Of a DNA stretch of 64,000 nucleotides, positions 25,501 to 52,123 are shown piece after piece (within the stretch, counting starts at the first letter, position 1; each line of letters begins with the position of its first letter). Location of the stretch: NCBI GenBank assembly GCA_021613335.1, contig JAJTWR010000365.1, positions 1,841,501 to 1,905,500 on the forward strand, in the 5' to 3' direction. Both the position numbers and the translations under genes were made by a program. The DNA comes from Whitmania pigra (Eukaryota > Annelida > Clitellata > Hirudinida > Haemopidae). The notes beneath the pieces are model-generated. The model ran no database searches and was not told the DNA's origin. It saw nothing but the letters and a program-made list of their open reading frames with translations.

Positions 25501-28500
25501 CAACCGACCCAGGAGCTCCTGGATAACCCGGTGACCCAGGTTGTCCCGATGACCCCGTGAAACCTGTCATTCCAGGAGGACCTTGCACACCTGGTAATCA
25601 TTGCATAGCTTGCTTTAATAAATTCATTATCTTTCTTGTCAAATAATTAAGTTTAATAAAAGAAGAGAAATGCATTCAAAATGGGTGACACATGTAAATA
25701 AGATATTCAAATTTAAATTGTATTCAACTTTAACTTTAATTTAATTTGATTTAGTGTAATTTGCAATTTTGAGCTCCTTGGTTGAACTTAAAATTGCCAT
25801 TTTGTCGCAATAATTTTTTGCATTCATCCGATCAGAGTAGGACATGCGCCCTCGGGTAGGGTACGTACTGGGTTGAGTACCCATTACGACTGTTGCTATT
25901 ACCGCCGCAAGCAGGAAAGCATTCATCTATGCATGACATCGATTTATAATTTTGGAAAATAATATAATTTGTAGTATAATGCGGTAACTTCAATAAAGTA
26001 TTTTTCTTACCTACGGGACCTTGTTCTCCAGTAGATCCTGTGTAACCAGTAGCTCCAGCTACTCCCATTTGACCAATTGCTCCAGGATTTCCAGGCAGTC
26101 CTGGATTTCCGGGTGATCCCGGGTTTCCATTAGCTCCAGGTGTTCCAGGTAATCCGGTGTAACCAGTTGATCCATGAGGACCGGGTACACCTTTTTAGAA
26201 TAATTCGTTCGAGTTGATTTGGAAACAACATGCGATAAAACTGAATTGCCAACCTGGCGGGCCAGTTTGACCTGAACTACCAGTGCTTCCTCCTGGTCCA
26301 GTGAACCCTGTGAAACCTTGTAATCCAGGAACTCCAGGAGATCCAGGTAATCCGGGATTTCCCGGTGATCCGCTTGCTCCAGCATATCCAGTTGCTCCTG
26401 AAAAATCGATGTCGTGGTTTTAGATCCAATTCAGATAATAGGCGCTTTACATGTTACCTGGAGGTCCATATGGTCCAGTTGGTCCAGTAAATCCAGTAGA
26501 ACCGGATACACCTGTAAACCCTTGAGGTCCCGGCTGACCCGGAAATCCAGAGATCCCAGGTTGTCCAGTAAAACCAGGCTGCCCAATATTTCCCTGAGGA
26601 CCAGGAGAACCCGGAAATCCTATGGAACCAGGAGACCCAGGATATCCATTTGCACCCTGAGGACCTGGAAATCCCGTAGGACCGACTGGACCAGGAGGCC
26701 CTATAAATCCCTGTGGTCCAGGACCTCCGGCAGGACCAGGCGAACCTTGTGGACCCAAGGGACCAGTTGAACCAGTTCGCCCTTTAAAGACAAAATAGTT
26801 TCAAGTGCAATGAAACATTTGACAAATAAGATCGGATGTTGTTATAAATCTTACCTTGAGGTCCAGTCCATCCAGTGTCTCCCTTAGAGCCAGGAAATCC
26901 CATGCTTCCTGGTTGTCCATTGGCACCCATTGGTCCAGTATTCCCGGTATATCCAGCAGGTCCTGATGGTCCTGTATCTCCTGGATTACCTGGAAAACCA
27001 GGTTGACCAACAGGTCCCGGACTGCCAGGACTTCCTGCATTGTGAGACAATTATATTTACTTACTAATATATTTTTTTTAAATTATTGTAATTGTATTGG
27101 TATTAAAGGTTTATGAAGGTCCTGATACTTTGTTTCTTTAACTTGTCTGCTAAAATACTAAATTCATTAAACCTACCTGGTGAACCCACAAATCCTGAAG
27201 GCCCAGGAAGGCCCAATGGTCCTATTGGGCCACTGGGACCAGGAGGACCTTGACTTCCAGGATTTCCTTGTGGGCCCGGCTGGCCTGGTGCTCCATATCC
27301 AGTTCCTCCTGTAAATCCCATAGCTCCCATTATTCCCGGAAGTCCCGTGTATCCGGTGTATCCTTGAGAGCCCGGGAAACCGGAAGGACCAACTGGTCCT
27401 GTCGCGCCCACACTACCAGGAAGTCCTAAGTAAGTTTGAGATATTTATTGCTAATTTATTTAAATAACGTTATTGAAAGTAAGGCTATCTAAAAAATGTA
27501 CACATATTCCAAGTCGTTAATTACTTGATTGTAACATTTTTCTTCTGGATTTGTTAAACTAACCTTGTTGTCCAGTGAATCCAGTTAATCCAGCTGCTCC
27601 TGTTGCACCAGAGATTCCAGCAGGCCCGACTGGGCCAGGTGAGCCGGGAAAACCTGGACTACCTTGGAATCCTTGGGGTCCCATGGGACCTGGTAAACCT
27701 TGCTGACCAATTTGCCCTGGATTACCAGGGTTCCCAGGAAGACCTTATTAAGAGAATTAGGAATATTTAGTTATTCAGATCATTAATATTATTTAATTAT
27801 TAATATTATTCAGCTATTATTAGTTTAAAATAATAACCTTGAGGTCCAGTGGGGCCTGTGAATCCCGCAGGACCAATTCCTCCAGGAGAACCGGGAGAAC
27901 CCACTGCACCACTTGGTCCTGAGGGACCCGGCAGACCTGGATTGCCTCCTGTTCCGGGTTGACCGGGTAAACCAGGTTGTCCGGCATAACCTTGAATTCC
28001 TTTATGCGTAAAATAATGGGTTTATACTCACAAAGTAAGAGAAAATTTTGGGGCAATTTTCTAATTAGTGTTGATACGGTGAGCTTCAGCTATTTCCTGT
28101 CTTAATTACTTTTCATATAATAAATAAAAATGTATAGACCATATAAAAAAGAACGGTGCAAATAAAAGGTAATACCTGTTGCACCAGTATCACCCTTGGG
28201 CCCTGGCAGGGAATTACCATCTCTGCCATTCGTTCCTGGGGGACCGACTGGACCCATTGGTCCCATAGGACCTGGTTGACCATTGGCTCCTGGATTGCCA
28301 GGAGCACCTGGTGCAATTTAAAATTAATCAGAAAATTAAACCATTATAAAATTAATATGAATCTAAATTAATTTCTCAATGGTTTAATAATAAGAAAATA
28401 TATTTTAAAGGCATTTTTCACAAATCGCTTGTAACGTTAAACTTGAAAATGTTCAACCAGGAGATCCGGGAAGGCCAGTTGAACCGACGAGTCCAGTTAT

Positions 28501-29985
28501 GCCGGGTACTCCCACTGGTCCCGGTAGACCATACGGACCAGTTTGGCCTGAAGGGCCTGTTGCACCCGTTTCCCCAGGAGGGCCTAACGGCCCAGGAAGG
28601 CCGGTGGCGCCAGTATTCCCTAACAGGGTAATTTATATTTCTTAATAATATCGCTTTATGGCTTCCAGAAAAATTTGGTTTAGAGAGCAAAATCGATCTA
28701 CCCCGATCATGCATTTAAATGAAATTTTCACTCATTATTACCATATTTAAATTTAAATTTGAAATGACAATGTCACCTATTTGTCCACTTGGTCCCATGC
28801 CACCACCACCGCCTAAGATCGGCACCTCTGGATGTAAATATTTGAATTAATTGGTTTTTATTTCTTGACACAGGATGTGGAATTATAATTAATCGAACTT
28901 AAAATGAATTTTAATGAAAAAAATATACAAGATTTTTATCTTACGGAAGCGAAAATAAGCAGCGATGTCCACGTTGGTATTTGGCCATATCCAGCGTGCT
29001 TCCGGTGAAATATTTTGGAAATTTGTATTCCACGGAGAGGTGAGCTGAGAGTTTGGACCCTTTTGGCTTGCGTAAGGCCATCCTTGATCGTTGAAAGAAG
29101 TCAAGAACCAGTTGCTCTCGAAGTTGTTTGTACTGCGCCAGGCTGTACTAGTGAAAAAGACGTATGACCCTGAAGTATCCCCTGATCCAAGAAGTCCAAA
29201 TCCCGGTGAACCAAATGAAACAGGGACTCTGATAGCGATCAGAGACCCGTAAACAAGGCTGTAGGTATCGGTTAACCACCAGTTGTTTCTGTTGGGTTGA
29301 GCGGGCATCAGGTAGCCATTGATATAAAGTTCGTAAGACGGGCTAGCTGTCACAGTAAAGTTGAGGTCTGTCGGAGAGAATTTTAAAATAGATTATTTCA
29401 ATGTTTCCCTCATCAATGGTCTTAACAACAATTATTAATTATAAAGTTATTTAATGCTTCATTATAAATAAAAAAATATTAAATTAAATATTGCAACAAA
29501 TAATCATAGAACATATAAAAAATAACCAAGGATTTATGACAGACTAACAGATCTAATAAATAAAAAGCCATTCATTAAATTCAAGACAACATTCAATGCG
29601 TCTTAGACACGAGAATGCTTCACAATGCGAGATATTTTCAATTTCACTATCTTTTTCATTTCATTCTTTTCATTTACAATTTAAGCATTATTTTTTGGTT
29701 ATTATATTACAGCATCTTATATTTTATTACATTATATTGTGCATGTTGGGACATTTTAAAATAAAAAACTTAAAGCGTTTAAAGAAGACAGAAATAATGT
29801 GTAATGTTAGCAATAATGCAATAATAGAAATAGTTAATAAGTAATTGTTTTTTTTTTCATTGTGTTTATTATTAACAAGCTTATTATTATTAATAAAATT
29901 GTAAGAAATTACATTGAGCGTTGAGACTCTGGATGGAGATGATCAATAATAAGAGTTGACACCACGAAGTTCCTGACATTTTCAT
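19552..29985 (-). CDS. Transmembrane collagen with WIW/YFR head, EGF and two VWA domains (gene A)
   Basis: Twenty-six exons, 5'-3': 29913-29985, 28945-29367, 28777-28827, 28458-28619, 28176-28307, 27838-27999, 27564-27743, 27177-27425, 26855-27034, 26458-26781, 26254-26397, 26011-26190, 25411-25590, 25144-25323, 24728-24940, 24372-24515, 23936-24052, 23512-23655, 22907-23114, 22279-22681, 21746-22130, 21259-21453, 20884-20979, 20680-20802, 20098-20190, 19552-19910. Total 5,100 nt, 1,699 aa, closing in frame. Residues 1-24 are a signal peptide ([14 protein letters not shown]). 25-165 are a distinctive extracellular domain ending ARWIWPN...AYFRFR. 183-1031 are Gly-X-Y repeats with a few interruptions. 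1032-1079 are EGF. 1080-1283 are VWA1 with an intact MIDAS start (DNSIS). 1284-1476 are VWA2 with a degenerate MIDAS (DTNAP). 1477-1580 hold three EGF-like modules. ~1608-1633 are transmembrane, followed by RKRKR and a 65-residue tail. It is probably a trimeric cell-surface adhesion or matrix receptor; ligand unknown. Confidence 0.85.
23667..23750. repeat. Tandem duplication of ~41 bp
   Basis: A unit around ATTATTACTATTTAATTACT and its following bases, ending AGTTTAAATTGGTAA, is present twice head to tail just upstream (in gene sense) of the first EGF exon of gene A. The copies differ at about one base (TTTAA versus TTTCA), so the duplication is recent. It lies inside the intron. Confidence 0.75.
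25744..25929 (-). CDS. Small ORF with hydrophobic N-terminus nested in a collagen intron
   Basis: A 61-codon frame starts [18 protein letters not shown], which resembles a signal peptide. It continues with a Ser/Tyr/Lys-rich 43-residue remainder containing one Cys (KNYCDK). It lies in the 420-bp intron between gene A exons 26011-26190 and 25411-25590, on the same strand. It is visibly more GC-rich than the surrounding intron and uses a balanced set of codons. If read as an extra exon in the host phase it hits a stop, and gene B has no counterpart, so it is not a normal host exon. It could be a nested secreted-peptide gene, a retrocopy fragment or chance. Confidence 0.3.
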
Positions 29986-31385
29986 CTGTTGGTCTTTTCT
30001 GACTGTTGTGTTTTGTGTTTTTAATTTACAACCTAGTTGTAATTGTAATATAATAACAATATTTGTGAAATTACTTTATCAATGAATTTTAATAACAAGA
30101 AATGCTTTCTAATTAAAAAATTATAATTATTTGCTTTAGTTCTAGATATATTGAATTAAACATTGTTGTAATATTACGTAAATAATATTATCTTTAAATA
30201 AATTTAAAAAATAAAATTAAATATAATAATTATATAATTTCAACAAAGATGTAAAGTAAATCAAAAAACAAAATACAGCATTCATTCGAATAACAAATTA
30301 TAAAATAACCTCAAACATCTACTTGCTATCCAGTTTGCCCAGCAAATCCTGCAAGAACAATTCTTGAGATTTCAAAAAATTGACTTAAATCCGCTTAGAC
30401 TAAATTGAATTAAATGAATAATTTCTTTAAACAAAATAATTTATTTCAAATCCAAGCTTAATGATAAGATGTTCACCTCACAAGCAAAAGCAAGCTCTCA
30501 GCCTTTGAAAAGAGACAGGAATCTTTAATAAGTTAGTGCCAACAATGCCAAGCCGATATTTGAAGCTCATGTCCTGAATGGGTATTTTTGAATGTCACAC
30601 AACAACTTCAACAATTGCCTTCTTACCGCATTTGTTTCGCTTTTTGAAATTAATTTGTTACAAATGCAGCTTACTAAAACGTTATTTATTTATTATTGTT
30701 ACTACTAATATTATTTTTGGTTGTTAATTAAACTAGTTTGAAGTTTGTTAAAGTTTCTTACATGTTTATTCAGACGGCCTTAATTTATTACTTTTTTAAG
30801 TTTGATAACATTTCAACTTTCCTTAATTTAACAAAGCATTTGGTCATTTAGTTTGCATTTCACTCGGAATGCGATTTCTGAAGTTTTCAAGTTCATAAAA
30901 CTTTTTCAAAAAAATTTCAAAGTCATAAAAAAATGATTTCACAACTGATTAAGGTTGCCACGATAATGATAATCGTGATGCTACTGACTATGGCAATGCA
31001 AAAATTGAAATAATTATGTGTCAAACGCGTGCCAAGCATAAAAATACTTTTGGCCATCTCAATTTAAAAATCTATGCTTTCAAAATTGCCCACATCGGAA
31101 GTAAGAGTGAAGCAATTCACGTTGAAATGTCACGGTTGAGTGTTCAGGGAGTTACCTAAGTCTTGAAATAGTTACGTGATCTGTCGTCATGTTAGTGAAC
31201 GAATTCCTTACTTTTAAAGGAGCATCAGGACAAGATCAGAGTACAATAGGGCCTCAATGAAATAACAAAAATAATAAAATCAAAAAGAAAGAAATAGAAA
31301 AGTCACGACTTGCGAAACCACGTTCTTGAGGAGCACGATTTTGTTCAAAAATATCCGGCAATGTCCTTCTCCATGACGCCCTGCT
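29986..31385. other. Upstream region of gene A
   Basis: Very AT-rich, with no exon-like segment recognised. It should hold the gene A promoter near 30000-30150. Confidence 0.4.
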
Positions 31386-31410
31386 TTGTCTGATTTCTCA
31401 TATACGATAG

Positions 31411-31962
<552 letters not shown>

Positions 31963-33329
31963 TTTGTTATGGTTTGGGTTGATTTGAACTCCACAACATT
32001 CACTGAAGTAATCCTCAAAGGAATCTCAAGCTTCCCAGAACGAACAAGTCCCCCGCAGTCAAGAAATTTCGCAAAAATAATTTCGAAAATATGTTTTGGA
32101 CCTCTAAATATTTTCTTTAAGTTGGAATATTTTGTCATAAATTTATTAACAGTTATTACGAACCTGAAAGGATCTAGGTCACATTAATACCATTCGGGTT
32201 AAACACATGACATTTACATTAAGTGTTCGGATTGAAATGATATTGTAATAAATAATTAATCGGCATTATATGTTGAAAATTTATGAAAGTTTGCTTCAAC
32301 ATTGAGACGCCTATAACGAACAAATGTGTTAAAGTTTACAATGATTTAATCTTCAAATTGATCGAATGTTTTTCCCAATTCGTTCAGTTCAATAATAATA
32401 AAAATACTATTTATGAACTGAAAATTTTAAAATAATTCCAAACAAAGAATCTTGTATTATTATTAATATAACTATAATTAAATACTATATATTAAATTGT
32501 TTTTATTGTTGTTATTGACATGATGTTACCATCATCATCATCATAATTCTTGTTTGTAATACCAGTTGCAAGAAAGGTCACATGCCTTTTGAGAGAGTTT
32601 GTCTGAATGATTTAGGATCAGAATTGAATTGATAGCGAATGTCGATAAATATTTTCTGTTATAGTAGGATCACAGCATAAGAATAATATTTCAAAACGCA
32701 CAAAATTATTCGCGTTGGGCAGCGAAATGGCTGTTTGTTATTTTTGTTGGTGGTCGATCCACATTTTATTGGTTCAAACGAGTTGTGTTTGTCGTAATGT
32801 GAGGCCATTCATTCACGGTGAGGTTTCGATTCGAACATGTCCCGTAGCTCTATTTTTGTTGTCACTTCATTGGAGCACAACTTAACAAAACTTAAGTTTT
32901 ACTTAACAAACTTAACAAAAAACACTGTTTGTGTCTTGTTCTTGATTAATTTTGGTGATCAGTTAAGCAATTAAACACAGTTATTTGCTCAAATTGACTT
33001 TACTTGATTTTATTTTTCATTATTGTTGTTCATTCTTTAATAATCAACAGAGTGGATTAGAGGGAATTTATTGCACCAAGTTAAGTTTAAAAAAATGGTT
33101 AATCAGATATTAAAATACAATGTACATAATTTAACTGCATAAGTGATTAATAAATTTAAGTAAATTACTAGAGAGATCACATAGCCACCTGATATGAAGT
33201 GATCATCCATAGCATTTTAATTTTCATATGTAAAGAATTAAAAATGGCTCAAAAGATATGCAAAGTAACAAATTCTTTTTTCAACAAATAACAAATATCC
33301 CAAAAATTCAAAGATCACTTAATAGTTTT
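31963..33329. other. Intergenic between collagen genes, nothing supported
   Basis: AT-rich spacer between the (TTA)n array and the 3' end of gene B. A 72-codon open frame at 31969-32187 partly arises from the repeat flank and has no family resemblance. A short imperfect CTTAACAAA repetition occurs at ~32880-32920. Confidence 0.4.
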
Positions 33330-47123
<13,794 letters not shown>

Positions 47124-48119
47124 TTTAGTTAATTGTTCTGATATTTGTGTGTAAACTGCAAAAAAAAAAACTTAAAATAATAATAAACTTTTATCATTTA
47201 ACAAAGATCTCATCATTCACCAATTTTAATGGTTGAAAATGTAACAAAGTAGCACACAAACAAATAATTGATGAATATTTACATATAACATATGAATATT
47301 CATAACATGGGAAAACCTTGGACAGTTTTTGTGGAACGAATTCTTATGTAGGACAGTTATTTGGACCACTTTCTTTTCACATTAACATCATAAAAACCAG
47401 AATGTTATTATGACAATTATAAAATTGCATGAGCACTTTATTTTATATATTTTTAACTTTCAATCTAAGTCAAAGACTTAATGACGTTTCAAAGACATGC
47501 AGAGTAAGAAAACAATGAATGTTGTCAGTCAAATGGGAGTCAAAGAAAATGCGAAGCAACACGATTTAGTAAATGTAAGCGAGATATTTTAAGAATTTCG
47601 TTTTTCATTACATTATTTGGCTCATGTAATTCAACCGTGACGATATTAGAGTCGTGTTTGAGGTTTCGCACGAATGATCAACAATGTTTTATGTGCCTGT
47701 GGACACTAATCACTGATTATCATTTATCATAAACATTCTATATGCAGATACATGCCTGAGCTAAATATAATACCCTAACGTAAAATTCCCTATATGAATA
47801 TGCTATTCATTTTTTTAGTATGGAATGATGAAGATCCACTTTGAAGATAAATAAATAAATTATCCATAGTTATAATAAATTATTTAGATGATTATTTTAT
47901 GATCGTAAATTATTAAAATTACTTAAAATTTCTACAGAAAATAATAATCATTTAATAATTTGTCCACTGATTATGTTTTTGTCTAGACCACATTAATATG
48001 AGTAGTTGCAAAAGTCACTAACGTGAACATTATTACTCTACAATTATAAAAAAATAATAATAATTTAAAAAAATAATTATTATTATTACAGCATCTATTA
48101 TTAATGTTGTGTTAATTTG
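47124..48119. other. Upstream region of gene B
   Basis: AT-rich, no coding exon recognised. It is expected to include the gene B promoter and any 5' untranslated exon. Confidence 0.4.
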
Positions 48120-48124
48120 TATTT

Positions 48125-48310
48125 GTATTTAGCCGTTATTTTGAGAGCCTTGTGTATCCGGATAGGATGTGAAGGCTCTTCTTAATCGATCCACCATTTA
48201 TATGACGCCCAGGCTGGGTTGCGAACACGACACTTGTTGAACACGACTGTTGTTAGTACGCCGCATGCAGCAACACTACCTATTCGGCCAATCTGCATGC
48301 CAATGTTGTA
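48125..48310 (-). mobile_element. tRNA-derived SINE candidate
   Basis: Read on the minus strand, an A-box-like TTGGCCGAATAGGTA (~48278-48292) precedes a B-box-like GTGTTCGCAACCC (~48216-48229). These are followed by a body containing TAAATGGT and a TACAAATACAAATT tail. The B-box context matches the element at 10.7 kb almost base for base, which supports one SINE family. Confidence 0.6.
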
Positions 48311-48526
48311 ACTTTAATAATAAGTAATACAAAGTTATTATAAATTAATTATAATTGCAATCAGCGATGTACAACTATGAATAATATAATAATAATAATA
48401 ATTATATTGATAATGATTACAATAGGCATAGCCACACCAAAGTGTAAGGTTTAACCCGAGGCGTTCATATATGAAGGTCAACATTATATTTACTGTTCTC
48501 ATAATTAGTCCATGGTTCTTTGGCTG

Positions 48527-49870
<1,344 letters not shown>

Positions 49871-49879
49871 CCTCTAGGT

Positions 49880-50475
49880 TTGCCAAAAATCGTCGAGATA
49901 ACCGATGATTGAGATAACCGAAAATCAATCTGTCGTCTATATATTAACATGTGCAAGAAATTTCTTTATGTATATAACGTGCATTAACAAATAAGAATGT
50001 ACATACGTGTTTTTGGTGGTTTTGATAAGAGCAATTGATACGGTCTATGCAGTATAGGTAGTATGATTTCATAATGTTTCTCTATTAACTAATTAACTGA
50101 TTGTCCAGTTTTCTCTGAACACCTGGAGACATTTTTAGAACGAAAAAAACAAACAGATTAGCTGTAGCATGTTATCCCTGAGGCAAGATCATCAAGGGCG
50201 AATTGGCTTCGGCAACATAAAAGAATCGACATAACCGATGAGAAAATGTTACGATAAAGTGGGAATTTGGCGGTTCCACTGCAAAGTAAGCAATTAGTTA
50301 CGGGGATCGAGATACAGTGGCGAATTTGGCCCTCTTTTGTGCTCGAGATATTAGGGTCAGGCGACATAAAAGAATCGACATAACCGATAAGAAAATAAGA
50401 CAAAGAGCAAATTTGGTGATTCCACTTCAAAAACATCGACTTCATAAGGTTCGCGAGTTAACCGTTATATTATGT
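49880..50475. mobile_element. Non-autonomous DNA transposon-like element (Tigger/pogo-like motifs)
   Basis: The left end carries repeated CGAGATAACCGATGATTGAG-type motifs (~49893-49925), and the right end has GCGAGTTAACCG (~50453-50464). Such AACCGA-rich termini are known from Tigger/pogo-type elements. Inside, a ~70-bp unit beginning ACATAAAAGAATCGACATAA occurs twice as direct repeats (~50215-50284 and ~50363-50436), each preceded by a GGCGAATT(T)GG motif. The open frames across it show no transposase domain, so it looks non-autonomous. Family assignment is tentative; the repeat structure is seen directly. Confidence 0.5.
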
Positions 50476-51039
50476 TATGCAAGGGCGACAAGCAATTTTA
50501 TTTTAAACTGATGAAAATTAACAAAATTTAATTTCAGTCTTGGATGTTATGTTTCCTATTGTTGTTACATCTCAGCCAATAAAGTCCTTGCATCACATCA
50601 TCAACCAAACTCTTGCCAGGGATGAATGTTGTTCCAAGTGGCAATTGCTTGTTTGGCATAAGTGAAAGCTCACCGTCACAAACATGAGTTTGTTAGCCAG
50701 TTTGGTTTTGACAAACTTCAAACCTGCAAAAAACTTTTTTCGAGAAAACGGAATATTGTGTATGTTCCTGACAGCTTAGCTCAGCTTACTTTATATTGAA
50801 TTGAGAGCTCGTTAAAAGTTCTACAAAACTGGCCAATATCTAAAGTTCGGGTCTTCATGTTTTTCATACGTTTCTGAGTCTGCCAGCAGACCTGATTTAT
50901 TAGTGTTATTCAATAAACGCGAACAAATTTACATTTCACTTTGAAGCGATTTTTTGGATCTGGCCATCCAATCAACTTAATTCTAAGCTTGTCAACAAAT
51001 CATAATTAAATGCCTGATTATAATACAACTTAGCCTGTT

Positions 51040-51495
51040 TGAGGTGGCGCAACAATGCCTGCAACTGGAATAATTGCATCACCGTCCATTGTTGAAAAAT
51101 CAAAGTTCAATGTATGATAGTACGTGCGAAGATGACGGGAAAGAAGGTAGCCGCTAGCGACGGAGGTTCTTTATTGAAGAGATAAACCAAAGAGTCTTAT
51201 AGAATATTATGTTTACTCCAAAAATTATTTTTTCCAAAAACACCCAGATTTCCAAAAAAAACTTCGAAACCAAGATTTCGTCCAAATAAAAAAGCCAAGA
51301 TCTTGGCTTAAAAATTTTGCACTTAACCCTTCAAGTTCTGATTTTCGTGCGGGGTCTCCCATTTGAAGTTAAGCCATTGTCCGATCCTGTGATTCCCTGC
51401 CTTAGACATTACCGCAATAAAATTACACATCACAAGTGTTGTAAATAAATAAACATAGCATCGACTAGCGAGGAATCAAACTACGTTGGTGACCC
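51040..51495 (+). mobile_element. Possible solo LTR / LTR 3' end of a Gypsy-like element
   Basis: The segment ends near 51490 at ACGTTGGTGACCCCCACC. A TGGTGACCCC box directly after an LTR is the usual primer-binding neighbourhood of many Gypsy-type retrotransposons. Upstream lies a relatively GC-rich stretch (51120-51180), a perfect 18-bp palindrome and an AATAAA (51415). No gag or pol frame follows before the next gene, and the 5' limit is uncertain. Confidence 0.3.
51292..51309. repeat. Perfect 18-bp palindrome
   Basis: AAGCCAAGA followed directly by its reverse complement TCTTGGCTT, inside the possible LTR. Confidence 0.9.
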
Positions 51496-52123
51496 CCACC
51501 ATTAAACTCAGTCAAAATCATTCAACGGAGTTAGCAACTGCTATTTCGCGAGATTTTCGAAAATTTTTGCGATAAATTCGAATTTTTATAATTGCAAGCA
51601 AGTGAGATTTATTAATTTGCAGCGACGCGACAAATATCAGAAAGGTGAAAAATGTTTCATTTTTTTACCGTTATAATTTTTTTAAATGAATGTAATCCAT
51701 TTATGTTTGCTATTGAATCACATTTGAATTTGAAAAGCATTACTGGTTATGGTGTCTTTATTGGTTAGTTAATAACCTCCAATAACTACGCCCTTAAATC
51801 AAATAATGTATTAGCAATTTGTTTAAATTAATTAGTTATTCTCAATTTAATTAAATTATAACATCTAATTTTAAGTGTGGCTAAATTCTCATCGAAACTC
51901 TGGTTCCAGTTTTACAATTGCTTCTGAATATTTATTTTAAATACGAGTTTGTATCCAAATATATTTTATTAATAAGCTGAACTTCTATTTTAAATTACAG
52001 TTAAAAAGTTTTAATGCAATAGATTTATTTTTCTAAAATTTCAAATTTATTTGGCCTGTAATGTCTTTAAACTGCAGGTATTGTATATATTGCCTTCATC
52101 AACACCATTTTCATTGCTTTAAT

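Noticed and set aside
26414..26770. Plus-strand Arg/Thr/Ser-rich open frame over collagen
   Set aside because: Antisense of Gly-X-Y coding sequence. Gly/Pro codons yield long open complements; the same applies at 39200-39391, 39637-39851 and 40726-41031.
50158..50511. Two opposing ~64-95-codon frames
   Set aside because: They are inside the repeat element and mirror its direct repeats; no transposase motif.
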